Source: Atopsyche davidsoni (lineage: Eukaryota; Arthropoda; Insecta; Trichoptera; Hydrobiosidae). From it: a stretch of 64,000 nucleotides of DNA. The translations under genes were made by a program, and so were the position numbers. The notes under the pieces are model-generated. The model ran no database searches, was not told the DNA's origin, and worked only from the letters and a program-made list of their open reading frames with translations. The stretch lies in contig JAILWY010000025.1 in the NCBI GenBank assembly GCA_022113835.1, positions 2,604,001 to 2,668,000 of the forward strand, written 5' to 3'. Every line of letters starts with the position of its first letter. The first letter of the stretch is position 1. Shown here one piece after another: positions 13,348 through 26,681 of the stretch.

Positions 13348-16225
13348 GTGGCTCGTTAGCATAGTTGGATAAATGCACCGGCCATGAAAGCTTGGGGATG
13401 TGGGTTCGAATCCCTCACAAGTCACGATGATATTTTCTGAGAGTTTTCTTTAATCGTTTTCAATGTGTGAAAAAATATGCTTAATCACATAAACATACTA
13501 ATACCTGCATGGGTAAATAAATACGCATCCTGATTAACATTAATCCAATTTAATATAAATAGAATGGTGCGCGTCTCGGCTAAACATCAATAGATTTTAA
13601 AAATAATAATAACCATATTTGGATATAAAAATGCTTCACTTGTTACTTTAATTAAGTCCAGTGTTTGCAAATCATTAAATATTGATTAGCCTGGGCATAT
13701 TGGTTCATATGTAGATTATGATTATTAAAAATTCTCACTAAATTGCAGTGGCTCGTTAGCATAGTTGGATAAATGCACCGGCCATGAAAGCTTGGGGATG
13801 TGGGTTCGAATCCCTCACAAGTCACGATGATATTTTCTGAGAGTTTTCTTTAATCGTTTTCAATGTGTGAAAAAATATGCTTAATCACATAAACATACTA
13901 ATACCTGCATGGGTAAATAAATACGCATCCTGATTAACATTAATCCAATTTAATATAAATAGAATGGTGCGCGTCTCGGCTAAACATCAATAGATTTTAA
14001 AAATAATAATAACCATATTTGGATATAAAAATGCTTCACTTGTTACTTTAATTAAGTCCAGTGTTTGCAAATCATTAAATATTGATTAGCCTGGGCATAT
14101 TGGTTCATATGTAGATTATGATTATTAAAAATTCTCACTAAATTGCAGTGGCTCGTTAGCATAGTTAGATAAATGCACCGGCCATGAAAGCTTGGGGATG
14201 TGGGTTCGAATCCCTCACAAGTCACGATGATATTTTCTGAGAGTTTTCTTTAATCGTTTTCAATGTGTGAAAAAATATGCTTAATCACATATACATACTA
14301 ATACCTGCATGGGTAAATAAATACGCATCCTGATTAACATTAATCCAATTTAATATAAATAGAATGGTGCGCGTCTCGGCTAAACATCAATAGATTTTAA
14401 AAATAATAATAACCATATTTGGATATAAAAATGCTTCACTTGTTACTTTAATTAAGTCCAGTGTTTGCAAATCATTAAATATTGATTAGCCTGGGCATAT
14501 TGGTTCATATGTAGATTATGATTATTAAAAATTCTCACTAAATTGCAGTGGCTCGTTAGCATAGTTGGATAAATGCACCGGCCATGAAAGCTTGGGGATG
14601 TGGGTTCGAATCCCTCACAAGTCACGATGATATTTTCTGAGAGTTTTCTTTAATCGTTTTCAATGTGTGAAAAAATATGCTTAATCACATAAACATACTA
14701 ATACCTGCATGGGTAAATAAATACGCATCCTGATTAACATTAATCCAATTTAATATAAATAGAATGGTGCGCGTCTCGGCTAAACATCAATAGATTTTAA
14801 AAATAATAATAACCATATTTGGATATAAAAATGCTTCACTTGTTACTTTAATTAAGTCCAGTGTTTGCAAATCATTAAATATTGATTAGCCTGGGCATAT
14901 TGGTTCATATGTAGATTATGATTATTAAAAATTCTCACTAAATTGCAGTGGCTCGTTAGCATAGTTGGATAAATGCACCGGCCATGAAAGCTTGGGGATG
15001 TGGGTTCGAATCCCTCACAAGTCACGATGATATTTTCTGAGAGTTTTCTTTAATCGTTTTCAATGTGTGAAAAAATATGCTTAATCACATAAACATACTA
15101 ATACCTGCATGGGTAAATAAATACGCATCCTGATTAACATTAATCCAATTTAATATAAATAGAATGGTGCGCGTCTCGGCTAAACATCAATAGATTTTAA
15201 AAATAATAATAACCATATTTGGATATAAAAATGCTTCACTTGTTACTTTAATTAAGTCCAGTGTTTGCAAATCATTAAATATTGATTAGCCTGGGCATAT
15301 TGGTTCATATGTAGATTATGATTATTAAAAATTCTCACTAAATTGCAGTGGCTCGTTAGCATAGTTGGATAAATGCACCGGCCATGAAAGCTTGGGGATG
15401 TGGGTTCGAATCCCTCACAAGTCACGATGATATTTTCTGAGAGTTTTCTTTAATCGTTTTCAATGTGTGAAAAAATATGCTTAATCACATAAACATACTA
15501 ATACCTGCATGGGTAAATAAATACGCATCCTGATTAACATTAATCCAATTTAATATAAATAGAATGGTGCGCGTCTCGGCTAAACATCAATAGATTTTAA
15601 AAATAATAATAACCATATTTGGATATAAAAATGCTTCACTTGTTACTTTAATTAAGTCCAGTGTTTGCAAATCATTAAATATTGATTAGCCTGGGCATAT
15701 TGGTTCATATGTAGATTATGATTATTAAAAATTCTCACTAAATTGCAGTGGCTCGTTAGCATAGTTGGATAAATGCACCGGCCATGAAAGCTTGGGGATG
15801 TGGGTTCGAATCCCTCACAAGTCACGATGATATTTTCTGAGAGTTTTCTTTAATCGTTTTCAATGTGTGAAAAAATATGCTTAATCACATAAACATACTA
15901 ATACCTGCATGGGTAAATAAATACGCATCCTGATTAACATTAATCCAATTTAATATAAATAGAATGGTGCGCGTCTCGGCTAAACATCAATAGATTTTAA
16001 AAATAATAATAACCATATTTGGATATAAAAATGCTTCACTTGTTACTTTAATTAAGTCCAGTGTTTGCAAATCATTAAATATTGATTAGCCTGGGCATAT
16101 TGGTTCATATGTAGATTATGATTATTAAAAATTCTCACTAAATTGCAGTGGCTCGTTAGCATAGTTGGATAAATGCACCGGCCATGAAAGCTTGGGGATG
16201 TGGGTTCGAATCCCTCACAAGTCAC
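13348..16225 (+). ncRNA. tRNA-like sequences, plus-strand units of the array
   Basis: Eight copies of 78 bp lie at 13348-13425, 13748-13825, 14148-14225, 14548-14625, 14948-15025, 15348-15425, 15748-15825 and 16148-16225. They have the same A box, B box and acceptor pairing as the minus-strand copies. One copy (near 14167) has A for G in the A box (TTAGA for TTGGA). All carry T-stem CCCTC opposite GTGGG, whereas the compact copy at 30.2 kb has CCCAC, which pairs fully; the array therefore amplified from a copy with one damaged T-stem pair. Confidence 0.75.
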
Positions 16226-16366
16226 GATGATATTTTCTGAGAGTTTTCTTTAATCGTTTTCAATGTGTGAAAAAATATGCTTAATCACATAAACATACTA
16301 ATACCTGCATGGGTAAATAAATACGCATCCTGATTAACATTAATCCAATTTAATTTAAATAGTTGT

Positions 16367-17900
16367 ATTAACTTTTATATAATATCAGTTAAATCGATTG
16401 CAAACCGCAGCCAGCCACGAAAATACAGCTATAAAATCATCAAAAATACCTGTGTTTGTTAAAAAAAATCTGTAATTACCACTGCTCAGAGACCGGCCTG
16501 ATATCCTGAAAAAAAATGATAGAACTTTGCCTGAAAAACAAAAATCCGGTTGTGGGCCGGATAACGTAGAAAAACAAGAAAACGAATAATGGAGATTTCC
16601 CAGAGGGACGCCTGAAAAAATAACAATTAAAAGACGTGATCAATCAAAAAAGTTAGAAGCCGCTTAGTTACAGAAATACTATTTGAAGACATAAAAGTAT
16701 TAGAATAGGGATTTATTTAATTAAATCTATTATTTTTAGTACATTTAAAAGCTCTTTACATTTGTTAAAAAGCTTTGTAATATAGTTATATTCAGAAATG
16801 CTTTCCTACATTTTCGTCCAAATCTGAGGAAAGCACTGAATATATTTTTTCGGCGCTTTGAAAATAATGAATTTCTCCCAGGTACAGAGACAAGGTAAAT
16901 CCATTTAAAAAATCTCTAATTCAGATTTTCCGTGCTTCGGACTAACGTAGAGGAAGGTGATATATTTTTTTAATTGAAAACAATTTTTTTCTACCTGTAT
17001 TTAATTGAAACTGGGATCTTTTGATCGACAAGCAAGCGTGACTGCACTTAAGTATTAAGCAGTTTACAATGATTTTTGATCAGGATTTTTGTTTATCAGG
17101 CAATGTTTTATAATAAATAAAGTAATTCAATTTATTTTTAATAAGAGTATGTATTATATACAATAGTTTATTTATTTTAGCTTAAAATCAACATATATTG
17201 CAAAATGCTAGAGATTAAATTACAAATGGCTTTTTAATAAAAAAAATATTTTTTTGAATTCAATCTTACAAGAGATATTTATACAAAAACTCTTAATGAA
17301 AGAGATAAATGTTTTTTTTTAGCAAATTAAATATTTTATCATATCGTACACAATTCTCGATTGTTAAAAGTTTATTTATTTCTTGATACTAGAAAGATTT
17401 TGTGTGTTTTTATACTATAATGTTTTTTTTATTTGTTGATATTTCCGCGACTTAATAAAAAAACGTATGTTTTAAATAATATGCATCAAATATTTTACAA
17501 CCAAAAATAGACATGGAATATCTTATTATATATAATGTCTTTTACTGTACTTATAAAAAATATTTCAATACGAAAATTTAAATAATCTTAATTCTTTGAT
17601 CAAAAGAGCTGCATAAATGATATAATTCTTTATAATTTATGGATTCAACCCTTTATAACCTGAGAGATACGGCATTTCTTTATATGCAGCCTTCTCCACC
17701 ATCCCCCGTTTATCTCTCTAAGGAACTCACAGAAGAGAAAAAAGGTTTCTACAAGAGAAGTTACTCTCCCGATAGGCGGAGGGTGTACGTGCTCTATTTA
17801 TGAAACTCAGTTTGGGGATGAAAACTAGGGAAGGACCTGGGCTAACCATTTCCGGTTGAGAAACACTCAAAGTTTTTCTATCATTGAACATATATTTTTT
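16367..17900. other. AT-rich non-coding DNA
   Basis: No gene is recognised. Several CCTGAAAAA blocks recur between 16505 and 16625. A GC-richer patch lies at about 17650-17860. Nothing else is supported. Confidence 0.6.
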
Positions 17901-17904
17901 TGAT

Positions 17905-17955
17905 TTTTGCCCAACGTTTCAACGTCGGCAATACAACCATGCTCAAGAAATACAT
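17905..17955 (-). ncRNA. Hammerhead-like relic of Penelope type
   Basis: Read on the minus strand, CTTGAGCATGGTTG is followed after a variable stem by GTTGAAACGTTGG. Hammerhead ribozymes have CUGANGA, a stem, GAAA, a short stem III and UH. Here the first box is degraded (UUGAGCA) but GAAA-CG-UU is intact. Penelope-like elements are known to carry hammerheads with very short stem III. It is a single degraded motif, so activity is unlikely. Confidence 0.4.
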
Positions 17956-20832
17956 CAATACTTTGAGTTTATACTAGTGGCGTACGATTTATACAAGCTA
18001 TAAGACATTGATTTTCTTTAAATATAAAAAAATATATAAAATTAAAAAATATATATTTGCCTTAATATTGGACTCGCGGCACGCCACTGGATTAAATAGG
18101 CATGAATATTTTATTCAATAAAAATGTTTCAAAACGGTTTTATATAATTTATAAGCCGACTTAGATTTGTATTAAAAAAGTTGTTTCAAAAATTAATGTC
18201 ATTTTCAAATGTGACCTTTGAACTATGAAACCAATTTTGTTAAAACAATTTTAATTTAAAAAAATATGATTAAGTGATTTCGCAAACTAAAGTTGAAGTT
18301 ACTAAACTAAAAAATAAATATATTTCGTGTGGCATCTTTACGAGTGAATGTTTTTTTTTTTTTTGCTTCGCTGCAATCTCAAAGCACTTGAATGAAAATA
18401 AATAATTAAATATTGAGAACCGCAGAGAGCGTTGGTATTTAATTACTGACAGAAATTTCATTTTATTTTTGTGTCTGGCAACTATTCAGAAAATAAACAT
18501 TCACTAATCTCTTCGTGTTTACAACATGCAGTTTCATAAAGCATTGCATGTCGCGTTGTATTTATTTTTTGCATTTTTACTGAAAAGAGAAAAAAAATAC
18601 TTAATTAAGTTACACGTATAAACTGGAAACTCTGCTTCTGCGTTTTTTTTACTCGGCTTTCTCGGATTATTTTATATTGGATATCTCCTATTGATGAAAT
18701 GAAAATATATATGATGATTATAAATTGCAGGTTAAGACATACAAAAAATAAATAAAAATATTACAAGATAAATTTAAAAATATTTAAGTTCTAAAAAATA
18801 TTAAATTTGCCATTTTTTTTACTGTTGCATAATAATTTGTTCCGCTTATAAAGATTGTCTTAATATTTTCCGCTGATAAAATTAAAATATAGAATTTAAG
18901 AAATTACACAAAATAAATATAAATACCACAAAAAAAAAATTCTAAACTAACAAAATAGTTTGGACGTCTTACTAGAATAAAAATAATTATTATAGTCTCA
19001 TTCCATCTAACTAATAACGTAATTTTTTTTTTCTTATACATAAATAAAATAAAGGTTTTATAAATGTTTTTCAGAGAGAAGCCTCAAATTTTGCTTCAAT
19101 TAATAAAATGTACCAAAGAAACAAATTCTTTAAAAAAAAAAATGAAACCTTCCTCCGACTAGTGCTTATATTTTTTTCATTTGTATTTCATACTTCGCCT
19201 TTTTTTAAAACCAGGGCTCAGCAATTAACAGAACAAAAGTATAAAACAAAACGCTGCAATGTTGCCAGATATATATAAACATGAATATATCTTGCTGTGA
19301 GCGTTAAATGGCAACACTGAACTCGTATTTTATGAATTCATTATGACTGCTGTGCTTTTGGTCTGAAAAATATGAATACATAAATATTTTTTCTGTTCAT
19401 GTTTTATGCAAAAACTTATGCTTTAATTTACTCGAGTGAATTTTATATTTACAATATTTAATTAAATTCAGCTTCTCAACTCTAAATATCATAAATCAAT
19501 TTTTTTTTTAAATATTGATATTTTAAATAGTAGCGATGACTATACATAAATTTTTTATTCCTAAAGTCTTGAAGAAAGTAGTTGAACTACAATATTTCAC
19601 AAAATCATTTCACATCATAAATCCTGAAATATATCCTGAAAACAATAGAATGTAAACAATATCAAATTCACGTATACCTCCTAAAACCTATAAAAAAGCA
19701 ATAAATTATAGATTCATTGTATAGATAACCGATATGTCTAACCAAATAGCAAATAAATAACGATTATTAATGTTTATAAGCGCTTTTGCCATTTAAGGGT
19801 TTCTTCATCGCCTTGAAAGTCTGAAAAATATACTTTTTTGAAGAATTAATTAAATAATAACAAGAAGTATGTTTGTTGTTAAAATATAGTGAAATTTCAT
19901 AGAAAAAAAAATTAAGGAATATATTAAATTTTATCAAAGTTTTACTTAAATAGAAAGTTAACTTAACTTTCTAACAGCAATAAATTTAAGGTCAATTGTG
20001 TTACCAAGAAGCAATTTTAAGCACATATCATAAATAAATAATTTTTTTATTCCTTCCAGACATTTTTTTTTTAATTTGGCGAGTTTAAAATTAAAATAAA
20101 ACATTAAATAAACTGTACAACAGATTCACACATATCACAAAAGGTCACGATAAAAAATTCATGCCAACAGGTCGAAATAACTTGTAGGTCCCGATTTTTT
20201 TATAATTTAATAATAATAATAATAAATAACGATAATTTTTTTAAAAGGAACCTTTAACGTATATTATTACAACGGATTTTTTCTTTAAAATTCTCTTTTA
20301 TATAACTCTGTCTCAATATGCGTAAATATAAATAAACTTTTTAATTAAATACAGCGCTTTAAGAAACCCGTCTGACGTGCGAAAAGTTATGAATTTATAT
20401 ATATTTTTTCAGTGTTTGTCTGTTTTTGCTCATCAAGCCTATTCTTGTGTTTAAATCGCGGTTTCTCTTGTCGAGATAAATGGCATTTTAAATATTACAG
20501 TTAATCAAGATTAATAAAAAGTTTTCGGTTATTTTTTTACAGGCAGTTGATTAATCGCGCCCGGGCCGAGGAGTTTCAGCATATTTTTCATTTTTATCAA
20601 GCCGAAGAACAAAGTACAAATGTCCATCTCTCAAAAAAAAGATAATCAAGCAATAAATCTTGGGACTTTTAAATACTCGCATTAAAAATATTTTTTTTGC
20701 ATGTTTTAAGAGTGACAATCTTTGCTTGTTTTCACGACCACTCGAAAATAAATTCCTATCAAACGAAACCCTTTACTAAAGATAATTTACAGTATCAGTA
20801 TCTGAAAGATGATGTGAAACCTGTTTAAGTCT
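17956..20832. other. AT-rich non-coding DNA
   Basis: This is long AT-rich sequence with many poly-A and poly-T runs and no recognisable gene. One hammerhead-like motif at about 19.78 kb is listed separately. A small GC-richer spot occurs near 20550-20570. Confidence 0.65.
19772..19810 (-). ncRNA. Hammerhead-like relic, GCGC stem III type
   Basis: The minus strand reads TGAAGAAACCC, then AAATGGCAAAAGCGCTTATAAAC. This fits CUGAAGA, a stem II region, a mutated GAAA (AAAA), a palindromic GCGC stem III and UU. Closely related strings occur at 31384-31420 (AAAAGCGCTTACAAAC) and 31600-31636, so a repeat family is present. It is degraded. Confidence 0.4.
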
Positions 20833-21187
20833 TTGATACGTGATTGGTTTTATATATTGATCTGTTTGGTACATTTAACGTTACAAAACGGTGTGGGAAA
20901 ACCTAGAAAAGTTCAAGCACCCCCACTCCTCGTCAGAGACAAGGCCACCTCTACAAAAGGCCAGGGCGGTCAAAAAAAAGAATTGGCCGCCCCAACAGGC
21001 GAACAAAAGAACAAAGAAGGAGCATCCTCCATGTCGAACCACTCTATCGAATTATACATCCATGACATCCTCTTTCTGCCGGGTCTTTCTTCTTTTGCAT
21101 TATAACGCGTGGGATTTGACATTAAGGGTTTCCTTTCTATTACGTCGAGCGTTACATTTAGTTTTTATACTCTCAAGTAATTTATGA
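20833..21187 (+). other. GC-richer patch with overlapping open frames, unassigned
   Basis: Two overlapping plus-strand frames stay open for about 90-98 codons because the sequence is locally rich in G, C and A. The longer frames begin at non-ATG codons, and the translated segments are Lys/Gln/Pro-rich with no domain I recognise. This could be a decayed transposon fragment. I do not call a gene. Confidence 0.25.
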
Positions 21188-24100
21188 AAATTAATTGAAT
21201 ATTTTAAATAAAACTGTACTGTAATATTTATAAATAATTTTTTCATTGGCTTTGTATAAAAAATATTATAATTTTCTGATAATTAAGTTGTAAAATTATA
21301 GGGTCTTTAAATAAGGTTTTGAGATGTTTCAAATTATTTTTTTCCAAATTCTGAATAAATTTTAGGGTCATCCATAGATCTTTGTAATGCCAAAATTGTA
21401 TGTGGAGTTTGTTGATTGAGAGTACTACAAAACAAACCTAGAAACGTTTTTTTTAACAATGGGCACATTTCATACATATACTACAGTGACTGCTGATTCT
21501 CCAACAGGATGAGAGTCAGCATTAAAATATTTTTTTTCATTTTAAAGCAGTGGCGGAGAGTTCACAAAATAATAAATGGAAAAAGTTTTTACAGAATATA
21601 ATGTATACCCTTAAGTTTTAACATAAAAAGTACATTATACTGAGAAATGGCTGCTATTCTGACAGTTTATGTTGGGGGATAGAAAATGTCGCGGCCTCTT
21701 GGTTTTTTTCAAAATTTCCCTCCGCAACCTCTAATAAATTAAAACCTGTATATATTTTTTTACGGGCACCTTTTTTTAAACATAATCACACAAGCGCAGA
21801 TAAAAATTAGTATTTTTTCATACACGGTGAAAAACTCACCTATTCTTATTAAAGGTATAATTTTAAAGGATGTTTCATGAAAAATGGCTGTAATATATAT
21901 ATATAAATATTGAATAATTTTTAAATCTAAAAATGATTTAAATTAAATTTTACTATTAAAATTTCAAACTAAACATTTTCATGTCCTGGGCGTTAATTAA
22001 CCGAATTGTATTGTATATAAAAAAAAAACTTTAAAACAATGCAGACAGCAGCCACTTTAAGGGTAACTTTTTTAAATTATTCTCCACTCAAATTAATTAA
22101 AAGTATCTGGGAAAAAAGTAAATACAATTTCAACCTTTAGTTAAAAAACTTGTATTTTAGTACTTTGCTTTGAAAACGTCATCAAATTTTTTTTTTGATA
22201 TTGGACTCTTCAGAATGCAAATAATAGATTTTTACGATAATTAATAATTAAACGATGTTTTATTTAATAAAGTATTGAAAATTGGGGATCACATTAGCAT
22301 AAAACAGGCGCGTTCCGACTGAAAAAATAAAATGAAACTTTCTGAATTATTCAGGCAGTATGGTGCGAATTTAAACGAAAAAAAACTCCAGTTTATTCGA
22401 TCATTTGTATGCATTTATACATAACCGCAGGCAGAATTAAATTATTGCAAATAATATATGCCTTATTGTTTTTCATTTTCTTATTTAAATTTTTTCGCAT
22501 CTTGTATGTAAAATTGATTGAAAATTTTCAGAATATGTTTTAACTTAATTCAACCACGTGTTTTGTTTTACTTATAGAAATGTTGGAATACAGATATTCA
22601 ATTACTAAAAAGCTAATCAAAAGGCAACATATTTGAGAATTTGCTAAATTAATTAACTCAAATAGAAGGCATTTATGATTATTTTTATAATTATAATTAT
22701 TTAAATATTGTTATTGTACTAGAAAATATCTTTACTTAGTTGGAAGTAAAAACTTATAAAAATCAAGCATATATGCAGTTTTATTAAGATATCAATATAT
22801 TTATATCATCCATAGTGATTTACATATAAAAATAGTATTTTCTCTTTTATATGGTTTGAAAATAATGCTTACAACTAAAGTACGTCGATTTATTATCTTT
22901 TTTACATTATTAAGGTTTTGTTTCTCTTTATATTTTGCTTAGGATTTTCTTCACTACGAAGTCATAAGAAAAAAGTGATGTTAAATCCTTAAATACAAAT
23001 GTGTAGTGTTAAATTATTCTTTTCAAAATTATTTCGTAACACTCAAGAAGTCTTAAGATCACCTTAAAAGCATGTTCATAGAGATTATATATCATATAAT
23101 ATAAATATATAAAGATAGGGTTCTTTGAAGCCAAGGTAAGTTAGAGCGGATATTTGTTCTGTCTTTTTTTGTGAAATCACTGTGAAATCGAAAGAGGGTT
23201 CGTATATTTTTCTTTGATATTGATACCCTGTGAGTATTATTTTATACACTAGATTTGACTATTAGAAAACACAAACAACACTAAATCTCTAATATTCTAC
23301 AAAGGGACGTTTTTTATCCGAATATATTTTTAATATTATATCTCAAGAAGCAAAAATAGACACTATACATAATTTAACACCGACTCGAGTTCCAGTTTCT
23401 TACGATCAAGTATTATTTTTATTTGAATTCTGTTTAAAATGATTTAACAACACATATAAATATAAAAATTTCTAAAATCATTTCAGTTTTAAGAAACCCC
23501 TGAAAAGCAAATCCACTAACAAAAATAATCATAATTTTTAAGCCTTAATTTTTTTTTGTTTTAATAAGACATTTTTCTAGTTCGTGTGAATCACTTGCGG
23601 CCTGATACTATTTCAGAATAGATGTTAACATAATTCCTGAAGCTTGGATTAATGGTCTCAAAAATATCACGAGGCAACAAGTAGGTTTATAAACCCCTGA
23701 AAGTTTTTTTTTTGTGCCTGTTTATTATACATTAATATCATGTTGGCCCATAGTTATAGAGTGGGAGAGGCTGCAGCTCAGATATATTTTTTATATTAGT
23801 AATTAAACTTTTTATAAATCAAGAAATAAATTAATGAACTAAGCATATTTTAAAATGTATTTATTGTCTAATTAAAATAAATAAAGGTCAGGTTACTTAA
23901 ATGTCCAATAAAACGAAGTGATTACGCGTATTTTAAGAAAATAAAAGTTTAATTAAGTCTCGGGGTACAATTTTTTTAATTAAAATCAAAAGGCAAAAAA
24001 AGTGCCTGTAATGAAAATTAAAGATATATCATAAATTCTACTAATTTATTGATGAATTCTCAAGTCTAATAAGCAATTTGGTTCTATTTTCGAATTCGAA

Positions 24101-24885
24101 AACGAATTTCAATTAAGATGGCGGAACGCTTAAATTTTAAATAAAGAAGCCGCCATGACAGCGGACCAAAGACACCCGGAATTCCCCGGCCTTGTTGTCT
24201 ATGAGGTGGGGAATTAAATTTCTTTGAACTCATCCTACAGGGATGATTTTGAGTTCCGGTTTTATGGCAGCTCATTTTAAAATATTCTTTGAGTGGATTT
24301 CCGGTTAACTAGGACTACCACCTGCTTTATTATATTTCATGCTATATACTAATTAAAATATAGTACTTTTGTCTTATATAATATTGTTAAATTCATAATA
24401 TTTTTAAGCACTATAGAATTAAACAAATAAATAGTTCATTAAATTTTTTCGCTACTAGTACTATGAATCAAGATCAACGGTTATATTTTTTTATTTATAC
24501 GCAGAATTTTCTTTCGAAAAAAAAAACATAGGGACAACACTATTCTCCATAAGAAAACCATAAAGATATGTTCAGTGAGATAGTCTCCAAATTTATTTTA
24601 AAAAAAGGCATACGAAGAAGAGATAATTTTATAATACAAGCATAACCAATGATTTGAGTTCGCTTAAAATATTTATTAAACATTCTTCATTCAGTTTTGT
24701 AAGAATACATTAATGCAATATTTGGCGATGGATGCATTAAAATTATAGGTTTATTGTGAATGAAATATGTGAGCAAAATTACAAAAATGTTATTTGGCCG
24801 GATTGACTACAATATGAAGCAATATAATATTCAACAGCCAATCTCTGATTAAAGCTACAATTTCCGACTGCATAAAAATTAAAAA
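21188..24885. other. AT-rich non-coding DNA
   Basis: No gene, RNA or clear repeat is recognised. A GAGTACTACAAAACAAA string near 21419 resembles the element-tail motif seen at 10.4, 39.75 and 62.9 kb. Small GC-richer spots occur near 24170-24260. Confidence 0.65.
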
Positions 24886-25110
24886 TTAACAGCACCGGAG
24901 ATTAAACCAGTTAGAATCCATATAAAGTTATAAAGAAGCCGGCGGCAACATAAAAGTCCTCCTAGCGTGCGAAACACCCCGGAATCTAATCAAAACTGCA
25001 TATTTTTAATTCCGCGTGGCCGGGCATGGTCTCTGATTACCCCGTCCAGTTAATTGTCTCACATTTTTCTTTGTCTGCCCGGCGAGTGCTGCGACTGGTA
25101 CACCCAGGGA
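24886..25110. other. GC-richer patch, possible regulatory DNA
   Basis: This short patch is richer in CG and GC than its flanks and has no coding frame of note. It ends just before the CCTAA run and the Penelope-type relic. Confidence 0.25.
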
Positions 25111-25139
25111 TCGCCAACTATATATATATGTTGACACAT

Positions 25140-25156
25140 CCTAACCTAACCTAACC
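25140..25156. repeat. Short interstitial CCTAA (TTAGG-type) run
   Basis: CCTAACCTAACCTAACC gives 3.4 copies of the pentamer used by most insect telomeres. It lies about 50 bases from a hammerhead-like relic. So short a run could arise by chance or accompany an insertion. Confidence 0.6.
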
Positions 25157-25202
25157 GCGTCGTCACTCTATACTAATATTTCAAGAAGGTGGTCTTCAAG
25201 AA

Positions 25203-25330
25203 TGTTTTCCGACGTTTCAGTTCAGCCACTGGGGCCATCTTCAGGGATATACATCATATCTTTTGATATGGTTTCAGCACCGGAACTAAATCATTATTAT
25301 AACAACAACGGCTCCCATAACCTACGAACA
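25203..25330 (-). mobile_element. Penelope-like element relic with hammerhead-like core
   Basis: On the minus strand CCCTGAAGATGGCCCCAG is followed by GGCTGAACTGAAACGTCGG. CUGAAGA and GAAA-CG-UC match the hammerhead conserved boxes with a two-base stem III, and GGCC/GGCU can form stem II. Five extra bases (GAACT) precede GAAA and may break the core. The phrase around GAAACGTCGG is, to my knowledge, typical of Penelope-like elements in invertebrates. The following sequence to about 25330 aligns loosely with the stretch after the similar motif at 36.6 kb, so both are probably pieces of related pseudo-LTRs. Confidence 0.5.
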
Positions 25331-26681
25331 CATTATAAAGTATTTTTTCTCGAATCTTTGTGGACTGTATTAGGTATATTTTAAACACTTTTATTTAAAA
25401 ACTTATGTTATTACAAATGGCATAATTATGATGATTATCTTACAGTTTTAATATCGTCTGAGAACAAAGAAAAGGGTGCATTATTTTTCTAATCAACAAA
25501 AATACTATTAATTATTCCTCGACTTCATTCATAACTCAAAATAAAAATATTAGTTATCTAAATAATAGTAACACTCGAGATCGGTCCTTAAATAAAAAGT
25601 ATGTTTTTCACATGCACGGGTAAGACTTAAAATAAAATTTTAAAAATCACAACAATCCTAGCGATTAAAAGTTTTAAAATCAACAAATATAATTTATCCT
25701 TATCAAAGATTTGTTAACATGATCAAATTAACTTTTTGATAGTAAAAATTTCGTATGGCGTTAGTTTGCTCTTTTACTTGTATGAGAGCATGCCGGAAAA
25801 AAATAATATGAATTAAAATATCGATCTTTGGTTGTTTTTATAAGTAAGGGTCGCAGAGGAAGTCGCGGACCGCAGGTTGGGAGCCGCTGGAATGGCCGCT
25901 AAACAGATTATATCTCTGTTTCATGTCCGTTCGTTAATCTTACATCTCCGTCTAGAGAATCGCCTGATGAAATAAAGGACTGTATTATTGTTCTTTTTCT
26001 TTTATTTTGATAATTCCGCTGTGTGTACAGCAACTAATGGTTCTCTTTTATATCTTTCATTTCATAAAAATATTATATAATTACGAAAAAAAAAAAATGA
26101 TTTTACCCATACAGCATTTTTTCCTGGATTATAATTCTTTATACTTATGTAACATGAAAAAATATAATCCTGTTGTTATGTTTAAATTTATTTTATTCAA
26201 ATAATGATTATATTATCTGAGTTGCTATATAGAATCAGTTTAACACGATTCTGTAGGTCGAAACTTATCTGTTGGTTTCAGGTGTGCGCATAGAATTACA
26301 CAATTTTAATATTTATTTTCATACATTCATAAAAGATACAATTCTTTGCGGTTTCATCGCGACAGCTTAAGGTGGTATTCCACAATATAATGGGACATCT
26401 GTCACGTCTTCCTGCCGACGAGCATCCCATCAATCAATGCAAGACGACAGACGATCTGCTAACTGTACAAAAAATACGAAACTCTGTGCTCATTTTTGGA
26501 TGAATACATGTCGTTAGAGCGCTGATGCAAAATCCATAAATCTCTCGGATTCTCCCTTAGCAATTGTTATTCTGACGTTGAGAACCCTGTTTTCATTTTT
26601 TCGGATCATACTATATATATAAATATATATAACAAGTGTTTTTGGCTTCAAAATATAGTAGAACTCTGAGTTCATGCATGC
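25331..26681. other. Mostly AT-rich DNA, with a hAT-like terminal motif
   Basis: No gene is recognised. At about 25855-25890 the minus strand reads CAGCGGCTCCCAACC, which resembles the terminal repeat of non-autonomous hAT elements (CAGNGGTTCCCAACC); no partner end was found. A GC-richer spot occurs at 26340-26460. Confidence 0.4.

Larger units (their letters stand above)
11786..16366. mobile_element. tRNA-like element array: 400-bp units, tandem and inverted, with 12-bp target duplication
   Basis: The same 12-mer, TTAAATAGTTGT, lies at 11786-11797 and 16355-16366 and brackets the whole block, which marks it as an insertion. Inside, units recur at exactly 400 bp: GTTTATGTGATT at 11796, 12196, 12596 and 12996. 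At 13132/13133 the orientation flips, and the inverted units then recur at 400 bp (ATACCTGCAT at 13501, 13901, 14301, and so on to 16301). There are about 3.3 units before the flip and 8 after. Units are almost identical; I noticed only single-base changes, for example near 14167 and 14291. The flip junction lies inside the tRNA-like segment of the fourth unit. The right end carries about 55-60 bases of tail that the left end lacks. No protein frame is present, so the element must be mobilised by another machinery. Confidence 0.85.

Noticed and set aside
11865..16225. tRNA-like copies as functional tRNA genes
   Set aside because: Position 33 is A, the anticodon stem pairs poorly, two extra bases separate T stem and acceptor, and they are embedded in a mobile repeat.
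11786..16366. A CRISPR-like array
   Set aside because: The repeats are 400 bp with no short unique spacers, and the genome is eukaryotic.
20833..21187. Two overlapping plus frames as a secreted protein
   Set aside because: The frames start at non-ATG codons; the hydrophobic start depends on that, and no homology is recognised.
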